Shown: one piece after another, positions 1 to 10,994 of the stretch
How the letters are laid out: the number at the start of each line of letters is the position of its first letter
How positions within the stretch are numbered: position 1 is the stretch's first letter
DNA from: Neospora caninum Liverpool
Taxonomy: Eukaryota; Apicomplexa; Conoidasida; Eucoccidiorida; Sarcocystidae
Direction: 5' to 3'
Length of the DNA: 64,000 bases
NCBI RefSeq assembly: GCF_000208865.1
Contig: NC_018395.1
Span: 1,147,920 to 1,211,919 of the forward strand
Program-made: the position numbers and the translations under genes
Notes under the pieces: model-generated
What the model saw: only the letters and a program-made list of their open reading frames with translations
Told to the model about the DNA's origin: nothing
Databases searched by the model: none

Positions 1-303
1 GAGAAGAAACTCAGTCTTGAAAGCATGTGGCGGCCCTCCTGGGGCTCTGCTGCCGCGAAGTCTTCCTCGGGGTTGCATGCCTACAATGTACGTGTCCCCG
101 CAGCTGTCGTTGCTCTTTGCCGAGAACACGTGAATCGCGCGCCTCTCTTCCTGCTTTTGTACGCTACGTTCTGTTTTGTCGACAGTGGGGCGGTCCGCCA
201 CGTAGAATGTGTGTCATGCGGGGCCGATGCGCAGCAAGTATGCGTGCATCCCGAAGGTTTTCGGCAGAACATCAAAACGTATGCACCCTTGTTCTCTTTT
301 CAG

Positions 304-2874
304 GAACCCGCGTGCTCGTGGAGCACTTGCTTCGCCTGTGGAACGCGGTGCCGTACGTTCCTATGCTCGTCTGCCCATCCTCAATGTTCCCGTACGCGCC
401 CACCCTGCCGTGGCCGAGACAGGAGAATCTGCGGGATGGCGACGTCCTCAGAGACGTCTTGAGCACCGGGACGCTGACAGTCGCCGGCGTGGGCTCGGCT
501 GCAGTTTCTCAGAGCTCCCTAACCGTTGTTGCTGCAAGAAACAGAGGCGAAGAAGGAAACTACAACCGCCCCGAGCCTACAGGTGCGTCTGGGGCATGTC
601 TCTGGTGGTAGCCCCGCACGCTGACACTTTGAGCGTTGAATGGTGCGTTGCAGTTTGGCGAGCTCTTCCTCATTCTGGTGACGCCGTCGGTACACTGTGG
701 AAAACGCTTCGACACCCGAAACTGAAATGGCCGTGTAGGTTTCAGTGTATATACACCTTGCGTTTCGGTCGCCGTGCGGGGCGTTATTGACACTCGTTTC
801 CTGTGGTTGGTTCACCGGATTTCAGGCTTCTTTCCGCAGTACATGAGGTTGATCGCGGCAACTATTGGAGCGCACTACGATTCGCCAATCTCGGTCCACT
901 GGCTCTTCTATCCTTCTGTGGAGGAAGCTCAAAGGGCGGTTCTGAACGGACAGGCTCACATGACGGACATCTACTTCTTACTAGGCCAGTCGACACCTGG
1001 AGAACCCCAACCGCTGATGGACTTCTACGCGACTTGTCCGGTTGTGGGTTCCCCTGCGCTCCTCATCCTTCGAGACGAGTCCCACGATGACCACCAGTCG
1101 ACCACGGCAACCAAACAACCCGGGAGCGTCAAAGCAAATACCCTCAGCAAAAACGAACTCCTCAACCTGAATCGCCGGATAGAAAACGCCGAAGAAGGTA
1201 GGTGGTCAGCAGACAACTGCTCTTCCTGTGTGCCGCAGTGTATCTCCGAGGACGGAGGTCTCCCTTGTTGATTGTCAATCGCTCCGGTGGTCGTCAAAAC
1301 AGAACCTGGACAGAGGAGGCAGACAAACAAAACTCAGACGCAAGTCTGAAGGCTTTCATCCGGCAGGCGCAGTCACGGCACCTCTTGGTCGTCTCAAGCG
1401 ACAACGACGTCGCCAGCAACGCGCCTTGACAAAAGTTTGAGTTTCAGCATGGAAAGTGTAATAGTCATGTGCCTCGTCCTCTTGTGCTTCGTCAGCGTGT
1501 CTAGCATTTGCTTATTCTAGAGCCTAACAGTAAAAAACGCAAAGCAGGAGTGGAACTGCGTGGAGCCTCTGTGTGCAGAATCCTCGCGATTTCAAAGCCT
1601 AATGTTTGTCCACCTGGCACCCGTGTCGAATCCCACAAAACGAGTCGGGAGGTGTGCCTTTTTTCTGTGCGACTTTCCTGCAGACTGGGAGAGGACGGTC
1701 GTGTTCGTGTCTCAGGACCTCGCAAATACAGTGCAACACAGTCTCTCCCCGAAGGCCATGTTATATTTTACGAAGAATTGTAAGCGTTAAGACTTATTCC
1801 TATGCCAGCGCATGCGTCGCTCGTTGTCGCGCGGCTAGGCCTTGAATTCAGATGGGAAGCGGCTAGAAGCCTCCGCGTCCCTTCCCTGGATAGCAGTGGA
1901 AAACGCCTGCAGCATGGTAGTCGCTTACTCACCTTCATAGCAGCCAGGTAACAGAAGAAGCGAGTCTGGTCCTTCGCAGGGGAGTCCCTGTGCCCATCAG
2001 CAAAAGCAAAGACATTCAAGATCTAAACCAGTAGTCCAACTCGTATTATATACTCCCAAGAAAAAGCTTATAAATGATCCCGTCTCAGAGATTATCTACT
2101 GGGATGTCTCTGACGTCGCCTCCGATGCGAGGAACGTCGAACGCGCAGAGAGGAGTGACGGCATTCTGCGTTTCCCTCGTGTGCCCGTGACTGTATGTAC
2201 GCATCGCGAGTTCTCACCCGCTGAAGACACACTTCGGCAGCCATAAGAATACCGGAGCCGTGCTTTTGGAACATGGAAGCTCCTACGAAACCCACCATGA
2301 CCGGTTGAGTCAGATCCGAAGAGTAAATCGCGTCACAGGGAATGCGCGAGTGCCATGCCACGTATTGCATGCGTACATGCTTTGCTGACTACCGGACACC
2401 GGCGGTACACCCCGTATTTCTAGCGATTCCAAGGACGCGCCGAACCCCTCTCATTACTCGCAAGAGCTACACTAGAGGACAAAAAGTGCCGGCCATGTGG
2501 CGTGCTGGTGCGTAGCCGGTATTGGCACCCTGTGCATGTGTGTGTTTCCTTTCGCAGTGGAATCAGCATTAAAGATGGTAAACGACTGGGAGGCTGCAGC
2601 CGTGATGACTACTGGAATCATCCCACCCTTGCCACCGTCCTTGAAAGTTGTTGATGCGCACTTGCTGCTCGCAAAGGGTGCCTGGATCGAACGCACAAAT
2701 GCCTTGGAATGCATGGAGGACGAGCACGACAACTTGGTGATGAAGTACGCTGAAAAGAGGGCGTCTGATGGATCTGGCGGTCTCGAGTTCGCAAGGTCCA
2801 GCGCCGTCTCGGTGATTGCTGTCTCGTGGATTTACGTGGGGGCCGCTCTGAGCAGCGCGTTCACGTACTGGTGA
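304..2874 (+). CDS. Periplasmic-binding-protein-like membrane-anchored protein (partial, multi-exon)
   Basis: Supported exons are 304-580, 826-1197 and 2558-2874; a fourth at 1239-1429 is possible. The 580/826 junction joins in phase as Pro-Glu-Pro-Thr-Gly-Phe-Phe. The first two exons read like a bacterial family-3 (type 2) solute-binding protein: a strand ending GTLTVAGVGS, then a helix-rich region with PSVEEAQRAVLNGQAHMTD, then DFYATCPVVGSPALLI, which corresponds to the lobe-crossing segment of such proteins. The last exon (KMVNDWEAAAVMTTG early) ends in a hydrophobic stretch, SVIAVSWIYVGAALSSAF, just before the TGA, suggesting a C-terminal membrane anchor. Both 1239 and 2558 accept the phase left by the 1197 donor, so exon 1239-1429 (which runs into a stop) may be skipped or mispredicted. 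The N-terminus, presumably with a signal peptide, lies at or beyond the left edge. The family call rests on pattern, not alignment. Confidence 0.45.
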
Positions 2875-3230
2875 GGTACTCGACTTTGACAAGAAATTCA
2901 ACAGGTGTAACGGCATCTCGCGAGCGTGGAAAATGTCTGACAGAGGCCGCGCAGGTGGTAGTTCAATGGTAACTATATAGCCGATACGTCTGGGAAGGAG
3001 GTACGACGTGTAGGTCGCCGATCTGTCGAGAAATAGGAACAGGGGAGGAGTGCGAAGGATGTGCCTTGCACCGCCAATAAACACTTTGGCGCACGTCTAA
3101 AACATTCAAACTCGATTGCCCCCCAAAACTCAGGCGGTGGACGGATGGGAGACCCTCTCGTGTATAATATATATATATATATATATATATTATGCCAGTT
3201 TTACGTGTGTATACGCCCAGCCGAATGCCT

Positions 3231-3267
<37 letters not shown>

Positions 3268-5620
3268 TTACCACAGTAGACGATAACCACTGGCCGTGCC
3301 GTGAACAGTCCAGTTGTTGTGTGAGGAGTGAAGTTCCTGGCGTTAAATGTGCATACGACTGCGCTCGCTGCAGCTGGAAGATGATCCGATAAGTGAGTGG
3401 TTCACCGTGAAGTGTAATTCCAGCGTATTCTTTGGGAAGTAGCTCCATCCACGCTTTGGAGGTGAGGCGGTCAAACGACGCGGCCGCTACACCGACAGAG
3501 ATACGCTTCGTCTCGGTCAGTGGTTGTAGGAAACACGTAAACGACGGGTACAGTGGATTGTGCGAAGCCTGGGAAATGGTGTGTGCTGCTACAGCTGCGA
3601 GGCGGGGTCGGGGTCGTCTGCTTGTCCGTGATCTGTCAGAGGTCCGATTCTTTTTGCATTTCATGTACCAGCGAGCAGCTGCACGCAGTGGGGAGAGAGA
3701 GGTAGTTGAGGCCGCAGTCGCGCCTTTGTCATCAATTATTTGTGCGGCTCTACTGCGCTTTGCTGCTCACCGGGATGGCTGTTCGCCATGCGTGCGCCGT
3801 GAGGGATTTCGAATAACGAGGACAACAGAGCGCACCCCTTTAGCGCTCGTCAGTGGCATGTGTCGGCGGTGGGCACACGCTGCATCGACGTACGCGCGAG
3901 TTTTTTTGGAGAACGAGTCAAGTGTGGACGGTTTCTGTGAAGAAAGAGCGCGCCGAAGCCTTGAGAGTCGCTGAACGTGACGGCATACCTGTTCCTAGCC
4001 CTGGTGCTGACTATTGCCGTTCAATTTCCTACGAAAAAAAGGAAGTGGAGGCGGATGAAAACGTTCACGCGTAGGATGAATCCCGCCTTCCTCATCCGCA
4101 TGCTGCGTTCCGGGAGACGGTCAGCCTATGTGACTGGCCACGCTGTCGTGACCGAATGCGAGCTCTCTATCTGCGCTAACAACTCGAGGATCCGGTGGGG
4201 TAGCGTGCAAGACTGTATCAGGACTCCACGGCAAGAGGGACTGCTGAAGGCAGTCACCAACCGCGCCTCACTCCGACAAGCGATGCTAACGCCGAGATGG
4301 GGTTCCCTCGCAGGCCACCTGTCATTGCTCTGCTGATGTGATATCCCGAGTGTAGGTCTACAGCTCCCACAGTGTTGTGCTTACGTGACGAATAAACTAT
4401 ACCTATCAATGATGTGCTATTACTAACCCGGCAATATACGAGAGAAACTGCGTGGCTTCTCTTTTTACAGATGTTGTTATCTGGAATCCTTCAACAGCTT
4501 TGTGAATACCATGACCAGAGCTAAATCTGCTGGCGTCTCGCGTGAGGATGCCAGTTTGGTCACAGGTGCAGACCCCAAAACTCGGCAGGAGCTGCTGACC
4601 TGCAGACCACGTTGTTGCTCTTCCCCGTTGGCGCATTCGCCGCTGGTTTCCCTTTGATTCAGAGTTGCACAGTTCATATCAAGGAATTACGGGCTTACAA
4701 GCGAAATGGGTGTTTATACAGGCAGCAGCAGTTTAGTCCTGCACGCCAGTGCACTCATCTGTTCCTGCTGATCTCCTACGCAGTGGCTAACAGGGGCCTC
4801 TTTGACAAACGTCATCTCGCATGAGATATGCACTTGCAAACAAAACGGTATATTGCAAACGGATGCTCCGCTGTAGCCTCAAATGTGCGTGTCTTTTCGC
4901 ATCTTTATTTGCTTTAAAGTAGAGTATACCGACGCTGACTATCGCCAGTAGACAAATTTATACTTGTTTGAGAAGACATATGCACAAGCGTATATGCATA
5001 AAGTTATCGTGTGTGTTAAGTACGACAAGGAGCTGAAGGGGACTGACATCGTCTGTGCAGCAAAGAGTGCCGGTACCTATTGCTACTTACGCGGTGCCTG
5101 CGGGGGTGGACGGACGAGAGGGAATGTTCAGCAGATGAGTAGAGAACGATTCGTGTGTATCACAGGCTGCAGAGTGTGGTCGCCTGAAGGATTTTTCAGG
5201 AACCACAGTTTGGCCGTGCCCTGCCCGTTGATAAGGCTTGGTTTTTGAAACATAATCGACACACAATCTCTACGCAGAGTTTCAGCGGCCGGCAACCGAG
5301 TCTTATTTCTTGAAAACGCTGGCCAGGCAAGGACGTGGACTGTCTTCCCTGTCCTTTTTCTAAGCCATGGAATGAATGCACACTTTTGTAAAACTGCAGA
5401 TTTCGAGAGGCAGTAACGTATGAGGAGAGCAAAAACGACAGCGCGTCTTTGTGCCGCTTGGCTGTCTTCCAAGCACATATGCAGCATTAAAACTATCTTA
5501 CAGAAAAGGGCGAGATCACTTTCACGTCAAATATTTCATGAATAAGCCATAGGCTGACTGGGTTACTTCATCGATGGTTGCCTAATCAGTGTGACTTCTC
5601 GTACATGACTCATGGCATGC
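2875..5620. other. No confident gene
   Basis: The stretch begins with the end of the solute-binding-like gene and ends at the COPI-associated-like gene on the other strand. It has two TA microsatellites near 3.2 kb. Open frames of 119-233 codons occur on both strands (for example 3432-3974 plus and 2963-3664 minus), but the minus one runs through TA repeats (Ile-Tyr runs). A plus-strand frame from about 4466 to 4651 with an acceptor-like TTTTACAG before it reads plausibly (CYLESFNSFVNTMTRAKSAG) but could not be joined to anything. No family was recognised. Confidence 0.3.
3165..3267. repeat. Two TA-dinucleotide microsatellites
   Basis: Alternating TA tracts at about 3165-3193 and 3235-3267 are separated by 40 bases of unique sequence. 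They create artificial Ile-Tyr runs when translated. Confidence 0.9.
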
Positions 5621-6500
5621 TCACGCGTCGACGAATTTCACTGCAGCATTAAGGGGGAGTTCTTCAACGGTGCGCTGCATAAGTGGTTTCGGAACACCTC
5701 CACTTCGGGCGCATACAACGGCATACACTGCACCAAGGATTGTTACGGAGGCACCCAAAATAACATCGATTAATCCCTTTTGGAGGATAACCAGGCCAAT
5801 GATCACGTAGAACAAACCACGCCCAAGAGGAATATAAAAGAACTGCGCGTAAGCGAAGAATGGAAGTGCTTTGACATCTGCGATGATGCACAACACTCCC
5901 AACAAGATCAAAAGAACATTGACGGCGAGACGAAGCGGATCGAAGAATACCAGTCCAAGGATGCCGGATGCTATTATGACGCCTAAGAAAAAAAAGGAGA
6001 CACACAGGCTCAGCAAAAGCTGGCAACACGGGGAAAAAACTATGAAGAGAACAGTGAATAGAGAAGAAAACAGAAAGACGACGGCAGAAACAAAAACGGA
6101 ACATAAAGTGCTCTCCAATAGAACGGAGCAGACTGCCGCCGGAGGCAGACTGCCCCGAATCCCGAACCGCGCTGGCTGGGTTGCAGTGACATCATACGTC
6201 GTAGAGCTCTGCAGGAGAATACCTATTAGACGTTTTGCGGAGTACCGGCTAGTCGAGCGCCAATAGAACTAACCTCCTCTCGGAGTTTGAAGGTCGCTCC
6301 TCTACCAGCCAGGTTTCCTCAACAGCACTGAGCGGAGAGCACAGGATCTGCAGAGCAGTGCAGAGGCTTATCTGACCGTTGTTTCTGACTCACGGCATAT
6401 AGTGAAAACACTTACCTGCCGTAATGAACGACATACAAGTCATGGCTACCATTGAGAGTTGCCCTCTCCGACAGCTAACTAGCCTTTCGTCGGTCGGCAT
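5621..6500 (-). CDS. COPI-associated-type multi-pass membrane protein
   Basis: Two exons: 6500-6416 (ATG at 6500, donor GTAAGTG, phase 1) and 6132-5621 (acceptor GGCAG), giving about 198 residues. The large open frame has no internal ATG near its start, so the upstream exon was sought; it joins in phase as Val. Exon 2 is very hydrophobic, with about five membrane segments. The middle reads RLAVNVLLILLGVLCIIADV, followed by FFYIPLGRGLFYVIIGLVIL. The Gly-Arg-Gly-Leu-Phe-Tyr motif after a Phe-rich stretch is the hallmark of the COPI-associated (Tvp15/Pfam COPI_assoc) family, small Golgi and endosome membrane proteins of unclear role. The tail is short and hydrophilic (about 30 residues). The assignment is a motif recognition; the exact function is unknown even in yeast. 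Confidence 0.6.
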
Positions 6501-8871
6501 TTTCAAAAGGAAGAAAGACGCAGCAATCGTTGGTTCCTCACTTCTTCACTCTCCCGCGGTGACGTAACATTGCCAAGATAGTTAGACGCCTATGTTAGAC
6601 GCTCCACAACAGATTCAGATTCACGAATCTGTCAAACAAAGTGGCAAATCCCAAACCAACTGTCCTCCGGATTTCTCCGATAGCATTTGCTGCTTCTCCA
6701 TGGCGCGAATACATGCGCATTTGTCCCTGACAAGCGGGAGGTCCCCCGACAATGGGGAACTCGCACCCTATTTTTGGAGCAACCAACGAGTGTCCAACCC
6801 TCGCCGGATCGACTGCGCAGGAGCCATTTCGGTGACACTAAGACTTTACTCCTTTCTAAAGCCGGCTCCTTTGAGTCCCCATAAAGGTGGTGTGAACCGG
6901 TGTCGAAGCGCCTCAAGCTGTTTTTTTCAAGTCTTGCCGGTGACGTGGGTTCTGTGTGAAGGCCAGAATGCTTCATCCATGCATGCCCCGCGCTTGTAGC
7001 CTGCCGCATACGTAGCTGCCCTCTTCGCTGTTGTGCAGCCATGGCGGTTTCTTCCCTGGGAAAAAAAACCGGTCCCCATCATCAAACGCGTAACTGTCCT
7101 ATGTGTGACAATTGGCAGGTAACGACCAAGCTCCATACTAAACCAGCGTACATCATGAGCCTGAGTGTCAGGAACAATGGAGGCAGTTAGAACCAACCAT
7201 GCAGATTTATCTCACAAATTACACGGGACGAAAGAGAACGGTTCAAGGAATCTCGCACAAACCCACTGATAACGAGGGACAGCCTACATTCTAGTACAGT
7301 GCTCCTCCATAGGAGTAGTAACCACTGGATGCTGACGCCCTTCTGATGGCTATGTTCGATATTCCGGTTACAAGTTTTCAAATCGTCTACCAGTAGGCGC
7401 TGTGTATTTTTGCCAGAAAGCATATACGTCTATGGAGTTGGGTTGGCGGCAGGCCGTCCCCTAAGGTGAGGACGCGAGGAATGTTGAAGATGATGAACCG
7501 TCATGCATAAAAAGGCGAAGAAGTCTGCTCGGTGATCCGGTAACACGACATGAAGATATCGCTGCAGAATCTGGTCAAAAGATCGGTCGTTGACACTCTG
7601 GCTCTTACGGCCGTGATGGTGTTCAACCTGAACAAGCTACACCAAACTCAGGAAAATATGTGGACCGAGATGGTAGAATAGCGGAGTCCGAGAGTCGGCC
7701 ACGTGGAACACTATTGCCAAGCCAAGGGCTGGCGCCAACAACTGAAACCTGCCACCAGGCACTTTCGGAGGGCACCAGTCTCGCAGAAACAGAGGGGCAT
7801 GCAAGAGAACAACACATGAGAGCAAGTAGAAGGAGATGGAAAATCAGTGGGGACAGCGGATCGAGGATTTCTCATCATAGGAGATTATGTAACGAACTTC
7901 TGCCAGAAAGTGCGACTTGCAGCCATTTGTTTGACTGGGCACGGATGTGAGCGCGGGCTTTTTCTCCGTTTTTGAGTCCTATTAATTCCCTAAGAAGTCT
8001 AACCAGAGCGCGTTCACCAGGATACACAGAACCACTTAACGCGAATGTATCCAACATGCAAGATCTAGAGGGTGTGTTCACTATTCGCACACCGGCATGA
8101 ACATACGGTTCAAGGTCTATGTGGAGACGCGACATCGTGCCAATACATTCATGACTAGAACTCCCTCAGCGTGAGTGGAAATGTTCAAGTGCCATGAAGT
8201 GGCTAGCGACGACGCTATCACAAATTGTCAACTGAAACCAACTGCGAAAGCCCAGCCCGTATGGCTGCCAGTCGTACAGCTGTTTTATACCGGCGTCTTA
8301 CCCCGAGATATGTACCAGCACGGGTAATTGCGGTTGACACATGAGACGTCAGAAGGTCTGCCTCTCCTTTGATGATGCTCCGATAGGAAGTTTAGTGTGA
8401 GTTTCAGTCACGAAATAGCCGAAAACAGGTATGCATTGTTGAGTTGTGGTCAGAACTGTGAATGTTGCGAGCATGGCAGCCTCTGACGCATTTGTTTCTG
8501 CACGTCTCCTCGTCCCGGCCGCCGCTGCAGATGCTTTGCATTGATCCAGGCGCATGCAAGGCCGTCAACACACGAACCAGCCGGAACCTTTCGCGAATTA
8601 CACAGAGAAACAATTATCCTATCAACTTTTTTGTGAAGAACAGCTCCCAGTGTAGCCATTCTAATGTGTCCAGCACCATCCGGTGAGAAAATCCGCGTCC
8701 ATATCGCTAATTCCTACGTCTTCACGTGCATGCTCTGGTTTCCCTGGGTAAGGGAAGAGTAGGCAAACAATGATGCTTTTCCAGTGGAACTAAGGATACT
8801 TCTTTACGGAAAACGTCCCGTTTTTGTGGACGAATGACACCCAGAAGCCCCTTACGAGACACAACGGGGAG
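6501..8871. other. Intergenic, with one possible small gene
   Basis: This lies between the divergent starts of the COPI-associated-like gene (minus) and mitochondrial uS11 (plus), so it should hold both promoters. Apart from the 43-codon frame at 7550, a minus frame with ATG at 8135 (86 codons to 7875) looks protein-like (SVYPGERALVRLLRELIG) but matches nothing recognised. Confidence 0.35.
7550..7681 (+). CDS. Possible 43-residue small protein or first exon
   Basis: An ATG at 7550 opens a short frame ending in TAG at 7679-7681. It begins MKISLQNLVKRSVVDTLAL and continues with a short hydrophobic helix (TAVMVF) and a polar tail. The basic start followed by a hydrophobic helix resembles small mitochondrial inner-membrane subunits or a first exon. 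A donor-like ATG|GTAGAA lies three codons before the stop, so it could instead continue into an unseen exon. No family was recognised; chance occurrence is quite possible at this length. Confidence 0.22.
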   Translation: MKISLQNLVKRSVVDTLALTAVMVFNLNKLHQTQENMWTEMVE

Positions 8872-10994
8872 ATGGCGGTGCACAGGGGGGTTATTCAGTG
8901 CGGCGTGGAACGCTGCTTGCCTCTGATGCAGGCGGCAGCAAGACACTGTTGTTTCCAGCAAACTGCTGGAGCGATCCCTCACACATCTCTCAGGCGTTCC
9001 GTGCTTCTTTCGTCACATTCTCAGGCACAAACGGAGGCTCAACTTCCGTTGCACCTCGGTTTCGTCGTGCAAACGCGGGGAATTCAAACCAGGGATGGCC
9101 TGTCTCACGTACACCCACACAGAGTGCGCAGCCATTCTCACCGGAGGCTGCCGGTGCCGGATCATTCTGACAGTCCGAAAGACCAAAAGGTGAGCGTCTT
9201 CGGGGAACTGGTTGGTGGACGCTCCTCACGGAAGGCATCCAAGCGACTCGCCGACAGCCGCGGCCTGCAACTGGACAGCCCTACAGCTGGAACGGCCCAT
9301 GCAATGCTGTTTTATTCACCCTTTCCCCGGCCCGTTCACGCCTCCATACGTCCTCGACAGCGGCTGTTTTTCTCCACGGGTAAAGTCGCTACTCCAGCAA
9401 GTACAGCAACCGGTGCGAATGACGACAAGCGTTCTGCGTCCGAGACAAATCTCTCACCGAATTCTCAAGCTGCCTTGAGCGAGATCCGCAGCAACGTGGC
9501 CCGGGCGTCTGAGAAAGGGAAGGCGCTTGCTGCCGCCAGTACCAGTGGCGGCACAGGCCGCCAGATGAAGAAGCAGCTCTCGAAAAAGGAGATGAGAACT
9601 CTCGGCGGGCACCCACGGAGGTTCAAACTGATGGGCGGTCGACCAGAATTTCACCATGTGGATCGAAACAAGAACGGACACATCATTGAGCCAACAGACA
9701 AGTTTCAGGTAAAGAGCTTCGAAAGGCACAGGAGACCATTTTGACAGGCGCCAGGGATGTTGCCAAAGGCGAGACATTCGACTTCAAACGAAGATGGCAC
9801 AACAACGTTAGGGTAATCGGGGGCGTGGACTGAACAACATGTTTATGTCTTCCCTGTCAGCGCGCTAGTTCACCTCGCTCTGGCATGCCCAGACTCTAAG
9901 GGAGACTCTAAGAGTTGGCGTCGTCGCCTAGGTGGTCCACGTTCCCCCGATGTTCTCACCGCGAAAAACGGCAGCAGCACAAGCTGCGGCGCCGCGCCCC
10001 CTCCTGCGTAGCAGACTGGTTAAGCCAGTGTCAGGGATGTCCAGTCTGTCTTTGTCTTTCAGGTTGTCATCACCACAAGCAAAAACAACGTCCACGCCCA
10101 AGTCGTGAACAAATCCAGAGCGTACCGGACTATCTTCGGATCCTTCGCCGGTAAGTGGGTCTGGTATAAATCACGTCGAGAAATCCGTTGATATTCAGTG
10201 AAGTGGACCTCTGAAACTTTGGAAATTTCGGAGAATCAATGACGGAGAAGGCAAAGACAAATCCGGGAGAGGATCTTGGCGTGGTCTTCTGCACGTGATG
10301 TATTTTCGGTCCCGTTGACAACAGATTGCTTGTGATGTTGGAACTGCACGAGCAACAAGCAATGCACGTGGCGGTGGATGTCAAAGCAAGTGCTTCAGTC
10401 TTTATCCGCTGTGAATTACGTGGACCAGCCAGGCATTCGCAGGCATTCGTGGCAAGAGCGGACACGGGGTGTACTTCTTCACTGGAGTTGATCGCAGCTG
10501 CACCTCCAGCCTGATGATATTCGCTCCAACACGTGTCGATGGGTTTTATGTCTTTTTCGCACAAACACCAAGGGTCGTTCCAGCAAAAGCCCTTCTCTCA
10601 GGATAACTCTCCAATCAAATAAGCTTGGCATTAAAAACCGTAAGACTGTAGAAGATAGTGCATATGAGCACGTGTCTTCGTCTGATCAAGACACTCCACA
10701 TATCCATTCAGTGCGTTCGCTGCGGGACGCCTGCTTTCAGGAAATGTCGGGATTCGGAAGCAGGCGCAGCAGGACACGCAGTGTGCGTACCGAATCGGAC
10801 AGAACATTGCCCGGAAGTGTCGGCGGCTGGGAATATCGCAGGTGGAAATCAAGTTTAGACGCATCATGCGAGTGAATCAACTTCTCCAGGCCTTCACAGC
10901 TCACGGACTTGGAGTCACTGCAATCGCTCACGAACCCAGACTGCCAAAATGCGGTCAAAATGCGACGAAACCCAGAAAGCGACGACGCGTGTAA
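8872..10994 (+). CDS. Mitochondrial small-subunit ribosomal protein uS11
   Basis: Three exons: 8872-9708, 10063-10150 and 10741-10994, with phases 0 and 1, giving about 392 residues. The C-terminal ~120 residues are a uS11 domain: VVITTSKNNVHAQVV (the conserved beta-strand with Asn-Asn), GSFAGNVGIRKQAQQ, then RRLGISQVEIKFRRIM, and a tail ending KPRKRRRV, the typical basic uS11 end that contacts rRNA. About 280 residues precede the domain, far longer than bacterial uS11 (about 130). This extension starts with a basic, acid-poor segment suited to a mitochondrial presequence. In T. gondii the apicoplast genome encodes its own S11, so a nuclear copy of bacterial type most likely serves the mitochondrion. 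ATG 8872 is the first ATG in frame; 8926 is an alternative. Confidence 0.85.

Noticed and set aside
2950..3020. tRNA-like A box (TAGTTCAATGG)
   Set aside because: No B box (GGTTCGANTCC) follows at the right distance and no cloverleaf can be drawn.
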